Made by a program: the position numbers and the translations under genes. A stretch of DNA of 43,721 nt, taken from contig JBLMWU010000293.1 in assembly GCA_050257395.1 (NCBI GenBank), positions 1-43,721 of the forward strand. The letters are read 5' to 3'. Of this stretch, positions 35,540-43,669 are shown piece after piece. The notes below the pieces were generated by a model. That model did no database searches and was not told where the DNA came from. It saw only the letters and a program-made list of their open reading frames with translations. Position 1 is the stretch's first letter. The number at the start of each line of letters is the position of its first letter. This stretch comes from JAIRTY01 sp050257395. GTDB taxonomy: Bacteria; Actinomycetota; Actinomycetes; Streptosporangiales; Streptosporangiaceae.

Positions 35540-36322
35540 ATGGTTCTCATCGGGGCGCATGTCCGTGACGACGACCCGCTGGCGGCTGCCGCCGAGACCG
35601 GCGCCGACGCGGTCCAGTTCTTCCTCGGCGACCCGCAGGGGTGGAAGGCGCCGGTGTTCCCCGGGGACGGGCCGGACGCCCTGGCGGCTGCCGCCGCCGC
35701 GGCCGGGGTGGACCTCTATATTCACGCGCCCTACGGCATCAACGTGGCGACCACGAACAACCGGATCCGCATCCCGAGCCGCAACCTGCTGACCAAGCAG
35801 CTCGCCGCCGCGGCCTCGATCGGCGCCAAGGGCCTGATCGTGCACGGCGGCCACGTGCTGAAAGACACCGACCCGGCCGAGGGGTACAGCAACTGGCGCA
35901 AGGCGATCGAGCGGGTCGAGCGGCCGCTGCCTATGCTCATCGAGAACACCGCGGGCGGTGACAACGCCATGGCGCGCGGCCTGGACGCGCTGGCCCGGCT
36001 GTGGGACGCGATCGCCGGCGCCGGGGGTGACGATGTCGGGTTCTGCCTGGACACCTGCCACGCTCACGCGGGCGGCGAGGACCTGGCCGGCATCGTGGAC
36101 CGGGTGAAGGCCATCACCGGCCGGATCGACCTGATCCACTGCAACAACTCGCGCGACGAGTTCGGCTCCGGCCGGGACCGGCACGCCGGGCTGGCGGACG
36201 GCACCATCGACCCGTCGCTCATCCTCGAGGTTGCCCGGGCAGCGGGCGCCCCGCTGATCTGCGAGACCCCGGACCCGGGCACCGACATCGCCTGGCTCCG
36301 CGGCCAGCTCGGCACCAGCTGA
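35540..36322 (+). CDS. nfo: Endonuclease IV-like AP endonuclease (TIM barrel)
   Basis: This 260-residue xylose-isomerase-like TIM barrel of the endonuclease IV family cleaves abasic sites in base-excision repair. Metal-ligand segments include LYIHAPYGIN, LIVHGGHV, MLIENTAGG (Glu), GFCLDTCHAHAGG (Asp, His), LIHCNNSRDEFGSGRDRH (His/Asp/His) and LICETPDPG (Glu). This is the usual trinuclear-zinc set, so activity is likely. The protein is slightly shorter than E. coli Nfo (about 285). The ATG at 35540 lies 6 nt after TAGGCT. Its 3' 259 nt overlap antisense the open frame of the convergent glycosyltransferase. Confidence 0.9.
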   Translation: MVLIGAHVRDDDPLAAAAETGADAVQFFLGDPQGWKAPVFPGDGPDALAAAAAAAGVDLYIHAPYGINVATTNNRIRIPSRNLLTKQLAAAASIGAKGLIVHGGHVLKDTDPAEGYSNWRKAIERVERPLPMLIENTAGGDNAMARGLDALARLWDAIAGAGGDDVGFCLDTCHAHAGGEDLAGIVDRVKAITGRIDLIHCNNSRDEFGSGRDRHAGLADGTIDPSLILEVARAAGAPLICETPDPGTDIAWLRGQLGTS

Positions 36323-37713
36323 GCGGGGGCCGGGACCCGCACGCGCAGCCGCAGCCGCCAGCGGTCCGGCACCCCGGCCAGCACCCCGCCCGCCGGGTCG
36401 TCCTCGCCCGCGGCGCGCACCGGGTCGGCGTCCGGGCGGACGATGTCCCGCACCACCAGCCCGGACAGCAGCGCGACGCTCGCGAACCGGGCCAGCAGGG
36501 CGGCGAAGTACAGGCCGGGCCCGATGCCGCCCGCCGCGGCGCCCCGCGGGCCGGGCACGCTGACGCTGATCAGGTAGGCCCAGATCGCGAAGAAGTAGCC
36601 GACCTCGGCCACCTGCCACAGCGCATAGGACCACAGCCGCGGCCGGGCGAGCACGACCAGCGGCGCCAGCCAGACGACATACTGCGGCGACCAGACCTTG
36701 TTCGACAGCAGGAAGGCCGCCAGCACGAGGAAGAACACCTGCGGCACCCGCGGGCGCCGCGGGGCGGCCAGCGTGAGCACCACGATCGCCGCGCAGCCGG
36801 CGGCGAAGACCACCAGGGACAGCAGGTTGAGCGCGCTCAGCGAGGTGGTGCCCACCAGCGGCCAGTGCTCGGTCTCGAAGAAGTACCAGATCGAACCCCA
36901 GTCCGCGGGCCGGGTGGCGCTGAGCTGGTAGAACCGCGCCCACCCGGAGGGCGCCGCGAGCGCGACCGGCAGATTGACGACGAGCCACGCCGCCACCGCG
37001 GAGGCGAAGGTGACCGCGAACGCCCGCAATCGCCCGGCCCGCAGGCACAGCAGCAGCAGCGGGCCGAAGAACAGCAGCGGGTAGAACTTCGTGGCGACCG
37101 CGAGCCCGAGCAGCACCCCGGCCAGGACCTGCCGGTGTCCGGCCCAGGCCGCCATCCCCAGTGCGGCCAGGGCGACGGCGATCAGATCCCAGTTGATGAA
37201 CGAACCGAGCACGAGGCCGGGCGCGAGCGCGACCAGCCAGCCTGTCCACCGGCGGGACTTCCCGGCGAGGTAGCCGGTGGCGAGCACCGCGGCGACCGCG
37301 CAGGCGGCCAGCAGCACGAGGGTGACCTCGAAGAAGACCTTGCCGCGCAGATACGGATCGGTGACCGGGCGGACCAGCCAGGCGGCCGCCTGCATGGCCC
37401 CGCCGATCACCACCGGGTACTCGACCGGGTGACCGAGATACGGGGCCTTGCCCGCGGACAGCTGCTCATTGAAGTAGAGCGGGTAGATGTCGGTGTAGCA
37501 GTGCGCCTGGAACTGCTTGAGGTAGCTGTTCCAGTCCCCGCCCCAGCACGCCGCCTTGTTGGCGAAGCCGAGCGCGCTGCCGAGCAGGCTGGCGGCCACC
37601 AGCCCGGTCACCGAGCCGGCCGCCACGGCGAGGCGGCCGCGCCGGCACCCGGAACCCGCGCCTGCCGTCAGCGGCGCCCGCCCGGGCTCCCCCGGGTCTT
37701 CCGCGGTCACCAC
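36064..37713 (-). CDS. GT87-type polyprenyl-phosphate mannosyltransferase-like membrane protein
   Basis: This protein has about ten membrane helices. An extracytoplasmic loop after the first helix bears the acidic residue typical of GT-C enzymes (WGGDWNSYLKQF then YTDIYPLYF). PVEYPVVIGGAM, VATKFYPLLFFGP and NKVWSPQYVVWLAPL also match the GT87 family, which uses polyprenyl-phosphate mannose in lipoglycan assembly. Residues after about 462 (from 36323 downward) read antisense through the endonuclease IV gene and look unselected. The real end may once have been near 36320 and the 549-residue length is what the frame gives. The GTG at 37713 (or 37710) follows GGGGGAG. Confidence 0.8.
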   Translation of the reverse strand: MVTAEDPGEPGRAPLTAGAGSGCRRGRLAVAAGSVTGLVAASLLGSALGFANKAACWGGDWNSYLKQFQAHCYTDIYPLYFNEQLSAGKAPYLGHPVEYPVVIGGAMQAAAWLVRPVTDPYLRGKVFFEVTLVLLAACAVAAVLATGYLAGKSRRWTGWLVALAPGLVLGSFINWDLIAVALAALGMAAWAGHRQVLAGVLLGLAVATKFYPLLFFGPLLLLCLRAGRLRAFAVTFASAVAAWLVVNLPVALAAPSGWARFYQLSATRPADWGSIWYFFETEHWPLVGTTSLSALNLLSLVVFAAGCAAIVVLTLAAPRRPRVPQVFFLVLAAFLLSNKVWSPQYVVWLAPLVVLARPRLWSYALWQVAEVGYFFAIWAYLISVSVPGPRGAAAGGIGPGLYFAALLARFASVALLSGLVVRDIVRPDADPVRAAGEDDPAGGVLAGVPDRWRLRLRVRVPAPAQLVPSWPRSQAMSVPGSGVSQISGAPAARATSRMSDGSMVPSASPACRSRPEPNSSRELLQWIRSIRPVMAFTRSTMPARSSPPA

Positions 37714-37777
37714 CTCACTCCCCCCATGGGCACATCCCGCCCGGGCACGCCGCCCGGGCGGTCGGACTTACCGGCTG

Positions 37778-40693
37778 TCAGGGCGTCGCTGTCGGTTGCG
37801 GGGTGGGACAGAACGGGCCGTTGCAGGTGGCACTGGGCGTCGGCTGCGGCACCGTGGGCAGCGGGGTCGGCTGGCCGCCGCCTCCCTGCTTGCACTTGTG
37901 GCCGTTGCCGAAGAGGCAGCCCAGCCCTCCCGGCTGACGCTTGGGCTTGGGCTTCGGCATCAGGTTCGGGCCGACCAGGTTCCAGGCCGTGCCCAGGTTG
38001 TTGACTGGCAGCCACTGCTCGACCGGCTGGTTGTTGAACTCGTTCATGAAGTAGGTGTGCCAGATCGTGGCGGGCCACTGGCCACCGTAACCGGCCCAGC
38101 CGCCCACCCCGTACAGGGTCTGCAGCCCGGGCGGCGGGGTGTAGGACAGGGCGTTCGTCGAACTGCACATGTACTGCTGGGACGCGGGCAGGGTGCAGCC
38201 GCCCTTGTCCACGAACATGCCGACCGCCATCGCCTGGCCCGGGGTGGCGCCCTCGAAGAACGCCTGCTGGGACAAGTTGGTCGTGCCGGTCTTGGCGATG
38301 ACAGTCTGGCCGTTGGTCAGGCCGTCGCCGGCCGCGGTCCCGCCCGGCGAGGTGTCGAACGACATCGCCCAGTCCACATCCGCGGCCTGCTCGGGAGTCA
38401 GCACCGTCCAGGTCTTGATCTTGGCCTGCTGGACGGCGTTGCCCTGGGTGATCTGCTTGATCACGTGCGCGCTGTGGTAGACGCCGTTGTCGGCGAGCGT
38501 GGCGATCATGCTCGCCTGCTCCTCCACCGTGAGCGACGCCTGGCCCAGCGCGGTACCGGCCTGGTCTTCGATGTGCGCCAGCCCGGAGCCCGCCGGGTAG
38601 GCGCCCACGTTCACGCCGAACGCCTTGGCGATGTCCACCACCGGGTGGTCGCCGGTCGCCGGGTTGTAGGCGACCCGGTGCCACAGGTCGGTGTAAGCGG
38701 TGTTGAGCGACAGCGCGGTGGCTTCCTCCACGGTCACCGGGCGGTTCGGGTTGCTGACCTCGTCGTTGCGGACCTGGTACCAGGATGCCGAGTTGGCCGG
38801 CTTGGCGAGGCTGGCGTAGGTCGTGGGCGAGCTGTCCGGCGGGATCCACAGCGGGGCGTACCCGTTCAGCTTGCTGGTCCGGACGTTCATGCCCTGCTTG
38901 ACCGCGGCTGCCAGCACGTACGGCTTGAACGAGGACCCGACCTGGTTGCGGGACTGCAGCGCGTAGTCGTACTGGCTCTTGTTGTAGTCCTGCCCGCTGT
39001 ACATGGCCTCGATCGCGCCGGTGCGCGGATCCTCCAGTACCGCGCCGATGTGGACGTACTTCGGCAGGCCGATCGACGCGACGGTCGCCCCGGTGGGCGG
39101 GGTGCCGGCCCGCATCAGCCCCCGGTTGGTCCGCACCGCGGCGTACAGGCTGTTCATCAGGCCGCGCTTGAAGGTGGTGACGATGCGCAGGCCGCCGTTG
39201 TCGATCTTGCCGGCCTTGTAGCCGTAGACGGTCTGGAGCTCGTTGAACACGGCCTGCATGATGTAGCCGCGGTAGCCGCTCCAGTTGTTGTTCACCGCCT
39301 TGACGACCTTGGGGAAGCCCTGCTTGATGGCCTGGTCGTACTGCTGCTGCGACAGGGTGCCCATCTTCACCATGGCGCCCAGCACGTACTTCCAGCGGTA
39401 GACCAGGCCGCCGTAGGCGGCACGGCCGTTGGGGCCGTTGGGGTCCGGGCTGTAGTAGCTCGGGCTCTGCGGCATGGCCGCGATCATCGCGGCCTGGGCC
39501 GGGGTGAGCTGGCCGACGTTCTCCCCGAAATAGGTCTGTGCGGCCGCACCGACGCCGTACGCGCCGGAGCCGAAGTACACCGTGTTCAGGTACGTGGTGA
39601 GGATCCAGGCCTTGGACTTCACCTGGGCCAGCTTCTCAGCGACGAAGATCTCCTTGATCTTCCGGCTGATGGTCTGCTGGGTGCCGATGTTGTCGTAGTA
39701 CTGCCGGACCAGTTCCTGGGTCAGGGTGGAGGCGCCCTGCGGGGCACCGGCGGACCGGGTCAGGTCGTAGTAGGTGGCGCGGATGATGCCGGTCGGCGAG
39801 ATGCCGCCCTCGTTATAGAAGTTCTTGTCCTCGGCCGCCACCATGGCGTCCCGCATGATCTTGGGGATCTGGTTGTAGGTCAGCATCTGCCGGTCGGTGT
39901 TGCCGAACCGGCCGACCATGGTCTTGCCGTCGCTGAAGTACACGGTGGACGCCTGGTTGAAGACCGAGGCCTGCGGGTTGGGGATGGTGGTCTGCGCGTA
40001 GACCACGCCGACGCTGATCGCGCCGACCACCGTGAACGCCCCGGTGGCGACGCCTGCCACCGTGAGGGCCTTCTTCCAGGTCCAGTAGCGCCACCAGTCG
40101 CCCTTGCGGCCGGGCCCGCGGCCCCGGCCGCCGCGGCCGCCCGGGCCGCCGGGCCCGCCGCCGCCGAAGGGAAGCCGGTCGGCCAGCCCGCGCAGCCTGC
40201 CGTCGCCCCGGTACTGCCCGCCCGTCCGGGCCGCGAGCCGCTCCCGGACCGCCGTGCCGCCGCCGCGCCAGCCTTCGGCGTCGCGCGGGCCGCCCGGCCC
40301 CGGCCGGCCCCACTGGTCGCGGCCGCGCGGGCCAGGCTCGGACCGCATCGCCGTCCGGCCGCCGCGGTCACCGCCCCGGCCCCCGGCACCGCGGCTGCCG
40401 TCCCGCCCGCGGCCGCCGTCGCCGCGCCGGTACCCGCGGCCGCTGTAGTCGTCACGGCGGCCGGACTCGCGGTCCCCCCAGCCGCCGCGATCGTAGCCGT
40501 CACCGCCGCGCCCGCCCCGGTCCCCGGACCGGCCGCGGTCGTATCCGGAGCCGGCGGCTGGCCGGGCAGCACCGCCAGCAGAGTCGTAGCGGCCCGAGGA
40601 ACGGCCTGGCCGGCCATTGCCGGAGCCATTCCATGCGCGGTCATCGCGGCCGGGTTCCACTGGGTACGGCCGCGGTAGATCTGGATTACTCAC
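37778..40693 (-). CDS. Class A penicillin-binding protein (GT51 plus transpeptidase)
   Basis: This 971-residue bifunctional peptidoglycan synthase has an N-terminal cytoplasmic tail of about 205 residues, extremely rich in Arg, Gly and Asp. One membrane helix (208-233) and a GT51 glycosyltransferase domain (catalytic E288 in AEDKNFY, GASTLTQELVRQYY, NTVYFG) follow. The transpeptidase domain has S587 in SSFK, SLN at 662-664 and KTGT at 801-804. A Pro/Thr-rich Cys-bearing tail ends the protein. It polymerises and cross-links peptidoglycan outside the membrane. The GTG at 40693 follows GAGGACGC. It lies 64 nt upstream of the GT87-type gene on the same strand, so both envelope genes may be co-transcribed. 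Confidence 0.96.
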   Translation of the reverse strand: MSNPDLPRPYPVEPGRDDRAWNGSGNGRPGRSSGRYDSAGGAARPAAGSGYDRGRSGDRGGRGGDGYDRGGWGDRESGRRDDYSGRGYRRGDGGRGRDGSRGAGGRGGDRGGRTAMRSEPGPRGRDQWGRPGPGGPRDAEGWRGGGTAVRERLAARTGGQYRGDGRLRGLADRLPFGGGGPGGPGGRGGRGRGPGRKGDWWRYWTWKKALTVAGVATGAFTVVGAISVGVVYAQTTIPNPQASVFNQASTVYFSDGKTMVGRFGNTDRQMLTYNQIPKIMRDAMVAAEDKNFYNEGGISPTGIIRATYYDLTRSAGAPQGASTLTQELVRQYYDNIGTQQTISRKIKEIFVAEKLAQVKSKAWILTTYLNTVYFGSGAYGVGAAAQTYFGENVGQLTPAQAAMIAAMPQSPSYYSPDPNGPNGRAAYGGLVYRWKYVLGAMVKMGTLSQQQYDQAIKQGFPKVVKAVNNNWSGYRGYIMQAVFNELQTVYGYKAGKIDNGGLRIVTTFKRGLMNSLYAAVRTNRGLMRAGTPPTGATVASIGLPKYVHIGAVLEDPRTGAIEAMYSGQDYNKSQYDYALQSRNQVGSSFKPYVLAAAVKQGMNVRTSKLNGYAPLWIPPDSSPTTYASLAKPANSASWYQVRNDEVSNPNRPVTVEEATALSLNTAYTDLWHRVAYNPATGDHPVVDIAKAFGVNVGAYPAGSGLAHIEDQAGTALGQASLTVEEQASMIATLADNGVYHSAHVIKQITQGNAVQQAKIKTWTVLTPEQAADVDWAMSFDTSPGGTAAGDGLTNGQTVIAKTGTTNLSQQAFFEGATPGQAMAVGMFVDKGGCTLPASQQYMCSSTNALSYTPPPGLQTLYGVGGWAGYGGQWPATIWHTYFMNEFNNQPVEQWLPVNNLGTAWNLVGPNLMPKPKPKRQPGGLGCLFGNGHKCKQGGGGQPTPLPTVPQPTPSATCNGPFCPTPQPTATP

Positions 40694-40893
40694 GCGTCCT
40701 CGCTGGTTGGGTGAGGCAGTCGTGGGCTGGGCGGGGAAGCCCGCTACACGGTACCTGGTGGCACCAGCGGTCCCGGCGCCTTCTTCCTTCTCATCCGTCG
40801 CACCCGCAACGCGGGCTTACCGCCAGCACCCGCGCCGCAGGGCCGGACCGGATAGCCGGGCCGGGCTCCTTTACCCGCCGGGCCGGACCGCCC

Positions 40894-41319
40894 TCACTCC
40901 GCCGTCCTGGCCCGCCGGCCGCGCCGGGTGCGCGGCTGGCCTGTGCCGAGAACGTAGGACGACGCAAGGTGGTTCCACCCGCAACTCTGACAGACCTCGA
41001 CGACGTACACCCGGAACTCGCCATATTCCGCTGCCATCTCGGCGAGCTCGGGTCCCTGCTTCACCCGTCCTTCGTACTGGCCCAGTTCGTCCCCATACAC
41101 GTAGGTGACGTGCGTGAGCCTGCTCCGGCGGCAGATCGGGCAGGCCGTGTCGGTGGCCTCACCGTGGAATTTCGCGGCCCTGAGCAGGTACGGATGCGCG
41201 TCGCAGACATCGGCGACCGTGGTGTGGCCGGCAAGGACCGACGCGAGCGTTGCCCGGCGGGCAAGCCCGTAATCGACCACTGAACGCCTCGGTGCCATCT
41301 CCGACAGGGTACGACGCAT
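40894..41319 (-). CDS. DUF5318 zinc-ribbon protein
   Basis: This 141-residue protein of the actinobacterial DUF5318 family begins near SVVDYGLARRATLASVLAG and contains DVCDAHPYLLRAAKFHGE. Two CxxC pairs lie in CPICRRSRLTHVTYVYG and VEVCQSCGWNHLASSY, a probable zinc ribbon. It ends in a basic tail. Function is unknown; this gene typically lies beside a class A PBP and near ino1/PadR in actinobacteria, as here. The ATG at 41319 follows GGAAGG. Confidence 0.9.
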   Translation of the reverse strand: MRRTLSEMAPRRSVVDYGLARRATLASVLAGHTTVADVCDAHPYLLRAAKFHGEATDTACPICRRSRLTHVTYVYGDELGQYEGRVKQGPELAEMAAEYGEFRVYVVEVCQSCGWNHLASSYVLGTGQPRTRRGRRARTAE

Positions 41320-41331
41320 TCGCGTGCCTTC

Positions 41332-41610
41332 CTAAGCCCTCGCTCGCCGCCGGGCTCCTCCTTGCCCGCGCTCGCCTCCGGGCCGCTCGAGCCCGCCGTC
41401 TTCCCTCCTCGCTCCTCGCTGCGCTCGTCGCTCGTCAGTCCAGACGGCGGCGCGGCCCTTTGGCTCGCTCGGGCTGGAGGCGCTCCCTCGCTCCGCTCGT
41501 CGCGCCTCGCACGGGGCGGGGCATCGCGCGGCCTTCGGCCGGGCAGCCGCTGTTCCGGCGGGATCGCGTGCCTTGGCTCCCTCGGGCCGGGGCGCACCGC
41601 GCCCCGTCCG
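41332..41610. repeat. Mosaic intergenic repeat, copy 2
   Basis: It shares blocks with 7622-7807: 11 nt at 41332-41342, 25 nt at 41370-41394, 11 nt at 41395-41405, a near-identical block ending at 41477, and 23 nt at 41583-41605. The last two blocks are in reversed order relative to copy 1. Local CTCGCT/GCTCG units are abundant, and CAGACGGCGG occurs at 41441-41450 and again near 41631. Confidence 0.8.
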
Positions 41611-41720
41611 GCTGGGCCGTTCATCAGGCCAGACGGCGGCTTGGGCGGTGGGCCGGGCGGGCTGGGAAGAACGCGCGGTGAACGGCGGGTTGCGCGGGGA
41701 TCGTGCGGAACGTATCTTTG

Positions 41721-41743
41721 CGATGTATCGGTTCGATACATCG
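41721..41743. promoter_or_regulatory. Perfect 23-nt palindrome, probable PadR operator
   Basis: CGATGTATCG-GTT-CGATACATCG has 10-bp perfect arms and includes the ATGT...ACAT core of PadR sites. It lies 77 nt before the PadR start, near the candidate -10 CATACT at 41750-41755, so autorepression is likely. Confidence 0.75.
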
Positions 41744-41819
41744 ACGTGGCATACTGAAGCTGTAGATATCAGGTTTCACGCCGCGACGAGGCAAAATCCG
41801 GCGCGGACAGGCGGGGGAG

Positions 41820-42410
41820 GTGCGGGCACTGAGCAGTCAGCGATCGGGGCGCGGTCAGCGGTCGGGAGTACTCGAGCTCGCGGTGCTCGGGCTCCTGCAC
41901 GAGACGCCTATGCACGGCTACGAGCTGCGCAAGCGGCTCAACGCCCTGCTCGGCGCGTTCCGTGCGTTCGGGTACGGCTCGCTGTACCCGTGCCTGAAGG
42001 AACTGCTGGCGCAGGGCATGATCGCGGAAGACGTCCCAGAGGGCCCGGCCAAGCCGCTGGCGGGCCGCCGGTCGAAGATCGTCTACCGGCTGACCGCCGA
42101 TGGCAAGGAGCGGCTGCAGGAACTCCTGTCCGAGACGGGCCCGGCCGCGTGGGAGGACGACGGCTTCGGCGTCCGCTTCGCCTTCTTCGGGCTCACCAGG
42201 GCCGACATCCGGATGCGGATACTCGAAGGCCGCCGCACCCGGCTGGAGGAGCGGCTGGACGGCGTGCGCGCCGCGATGGCGCGGACCCGGGAGCGGCTCG
42301 ACAGCTACACGCTCGAGCTGCACCGGCACGGACTGGAGTCGGTGGAGCGGGAGGTCCGCTGGCTCAACGAGCTGATCGCCTCGGAACGGGAGTCGACCGG
42401 ACGGGGTTAA
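41820..42410 (+). CDS. PadR-family transcriptional regulator
   Basis: This 196-residue regulator has an N-terminal winged HTH typical of PadR: VLELAVLGLLHETPMHGYELRKRL, then FGYGSLYPCLKELLAQGMI and IVYRLTADGKERLQELL. A C-terminal dimerising coiled-coil domain (IRMRILEGRRTRLEERLDGVRAAM... to VEREVRWLNELIASE) follows. The GTG at 41820 is the only plausible start; a GGGGGAG lies just before it. It is 101 nt upstream of ino1 in the same orientation, a pairing also known in mycobacteria. It probably represses itself through the palindrome at 41721 and perhaps ino1. Confidence 0.92.
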   Translation: MRALSSQRSGRGQRSGVLELAVLGLLHETPMHGYELRKRLNALLGAFRAFGYGSLYPCLKELLAQGMIAEDVPEGPAKPLAGRRSKIVYRLTADGKERLQELLSETGPAAWEDDGFGVRFAFFGLTRADIRMRILEGRRTRLEERLDGVRAAMARTRERLDSYTLELHRHGLESVEREVRWLNELIASERESTGRG

Positions 42411-42511
42411 CCCCCGTCCGGCTGGCAGTTAGGACAAATCATTCGGCAGGCACGGCCGGCCGCAGTCATTCGGCGCCACCACCAGGCGGCGAGAGAAGAG
42501 GAGCAACCCCT

Positions 42512-43591
42512 ATGGGTTCGGTACGGGTAGCGATCGTGGGCGTGGGCAATTGCGCGAGTTCCCTCGTCCAGGGCGTGGAGTATTACAGGGACGCTGAGCC
42601 GGCCACCCGGGTTCCGGGCCTGATGCACGTGCAGTTCGGCCCGTACCACGTCAGGGACCTGGAGTTCGTGGCCGCGTTCGACGTGGATGCCAAGAAGGTC
42701 GGCCAGGACCTGGCGGACGCGATCAGCGCCAGCGAGAACAACACCATCAAGATCTGCGACGTGCCGCCGACCGGCGTCACGGTCCAGCGGGGCCCGACCC
42801 TGGACGGGCTGGGCGAGTACTACCGGGAGATCATCACCGAGTCCGACGACCCGGTCGCCGACGTCGTGTCGGTGCTCCGGGAGACCCGGACGGACGTCCT
42901 GGTCTCCTACCTGCCGGTGGGCTCGGAGCAGGCGGACCGCTTCTACGCGCAGTGCGCGCTGGATGCCGGGGTGGCGTTCGTGAACGCGCTGCCGGTCTTC
43001 ATCGCCTCCGACCCGGAGTGGGCGCGCAAGTTCACCGAGGCGGGCGTGCCGATCATCGGCGATGACATCAAGTCCCAGGTCGGTGCCACCATCACGCACC
43101 GGGTGCTGGCCAAGCTGTTCGAGGACCGCGGGGTGGAGCTGATGCGCACGTACCAGCTCAACTTCGGCGGCAACATGGACTTCATGAACATGCTGGAGCG
43201 CAGCCGGCTCCAGTCCAAGAAGATCTCCAAGACCCAGTCGGTCACCTCGCAGATCCCGCACGAGATGGAGAAGGCGGCCGTCCACATCGGGCCGTCCGAC
43301 CACGTGCCGTGGCTGGACGACCGCAAGTGGGCCTATGTCCGGCTGGAGGGCCGGTCGTTCGGTGACACGCCGCTGAACCTGGAGTACAAGCTCGAGGTGT
43401 GGGACTCGCCGAACTCGGCCGGTGTCATCATCGACGCCGTCCGGGCCGCGAAGATCGCGCTGGACCGCAAGATCGGTGGCCCGATCCTCTCCGCCTCCTC
43501 GTACTTCATGAAGTCCCCGCCGAAGCAGTACGCCGACCACGACGCGCACGCCGCCGTCGAGGCGTTCATCAAGGGCGAGGTCGAGCGCTGA
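42512..43591 (+). CDS. ino1: Inositol-3-phosphate synthase
   Basis: This 359-residue NAD-dependent enzyme converts glucose 6-phosphate to inositol 3-phosphate, the first step to phosphatidylinositol and mycothiol. The dinucleotide motif is VRVAIVGVGNCASSLVQG. Family segments include EFVAAFDVDAKKVG, VSYLPVGSEQADRFYAQ, IGDDIKSQVGATITHR, TYQLNFGGNMDFMNM, and LEYKLEVWDSPNSAGVIIDAVR. The length matches bacterial Ino1. The ATG at 42512 follows GAAGAGGAGC. The upstream PadR gene probably regulates it, and a 12-bp hairpin follows. Confidence 0.97.
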   Translation: MGSVRVAIVGVGNCASSLVQGVEYYRDAEPATRVPGLMHVQFGPYHVRDLEFVAAFDVDAKKVGQDLADAISASENNTIKICDVPPTGVTVQRGPTLDGLGEYYREIITESDDPVADVVSVLRETRTDVLVSYLPVGSEQADRFYAQCALDAGVAFVNALPVFIASDPEWARKFTEAGVPIIGDDIKSQVGATITHRVLAKLFEDRGVELMRTYQLNFGGNMDFMNMLERSRLQSKKISKTQSVTSQIPHEMEKAAVHIGPSDHVPWLDDRKWAYVRLEGRSFGDTPLNLEYKLEVWDSPNSAGVIIDAVRAAKIALDRKIGGPILSASSYFMKSPPKQYADHDAHAAVEAFIKGEVER

Positions 43592-43620
43592 CGCGCTGAA
43601 GAACCACGCAGCACCGTCGT

Positions 43621-43646
43621 GGGCCGGGTCCGCACGGACCCGGCCC
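43621..43646 (+). terminator. 12-bp hairpin after ino1
   Basis: GGGCCGGGTCCG (43621-43632) pairs perfectly with CGGACCCGGCCC (43635-43646) across a 2-nt CA. It lies 29 nt after the ino1 stop; no T-run. It also faces the 3' end of a leftward frame at the window edge and may work in both directions. Confidence 0.7.
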
Positions 43647-43669
43647 TCACGCGTCCGGTCAGGGATGCG

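Larger units (their letters stand above)
41320..41819. other. 500-nt gap: mosaic repeat then PadR promoter and operator
   Basis: The gap holds mosaic repeat copy 2 (41332-41610) and, after about 41700, an AT-richer promoter region with the 23-nt palindrome. Open frames through it show the CTCG-type repetitive residues and no family similarity, so no gene is called. Confidence 0.7.

Noticed and set aside
37556..40678. 1040-residue rightward open frame opposite the PBP gene
   Set aside because: It is antisense to a class A PBP with all catalytic motifs and to the GT87-type gene, and is low-complexity (Val/Gly/Arg-rich). It is a shadow caused by high GC.
41061..41741. 226-residue leftward frame through the mosaic repeat
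   Set aside because: Its repetitive DERSEE/ARASQRA composition comes from the CTCG repeat units, and it overlaps the DUF5318 gene in another frame.
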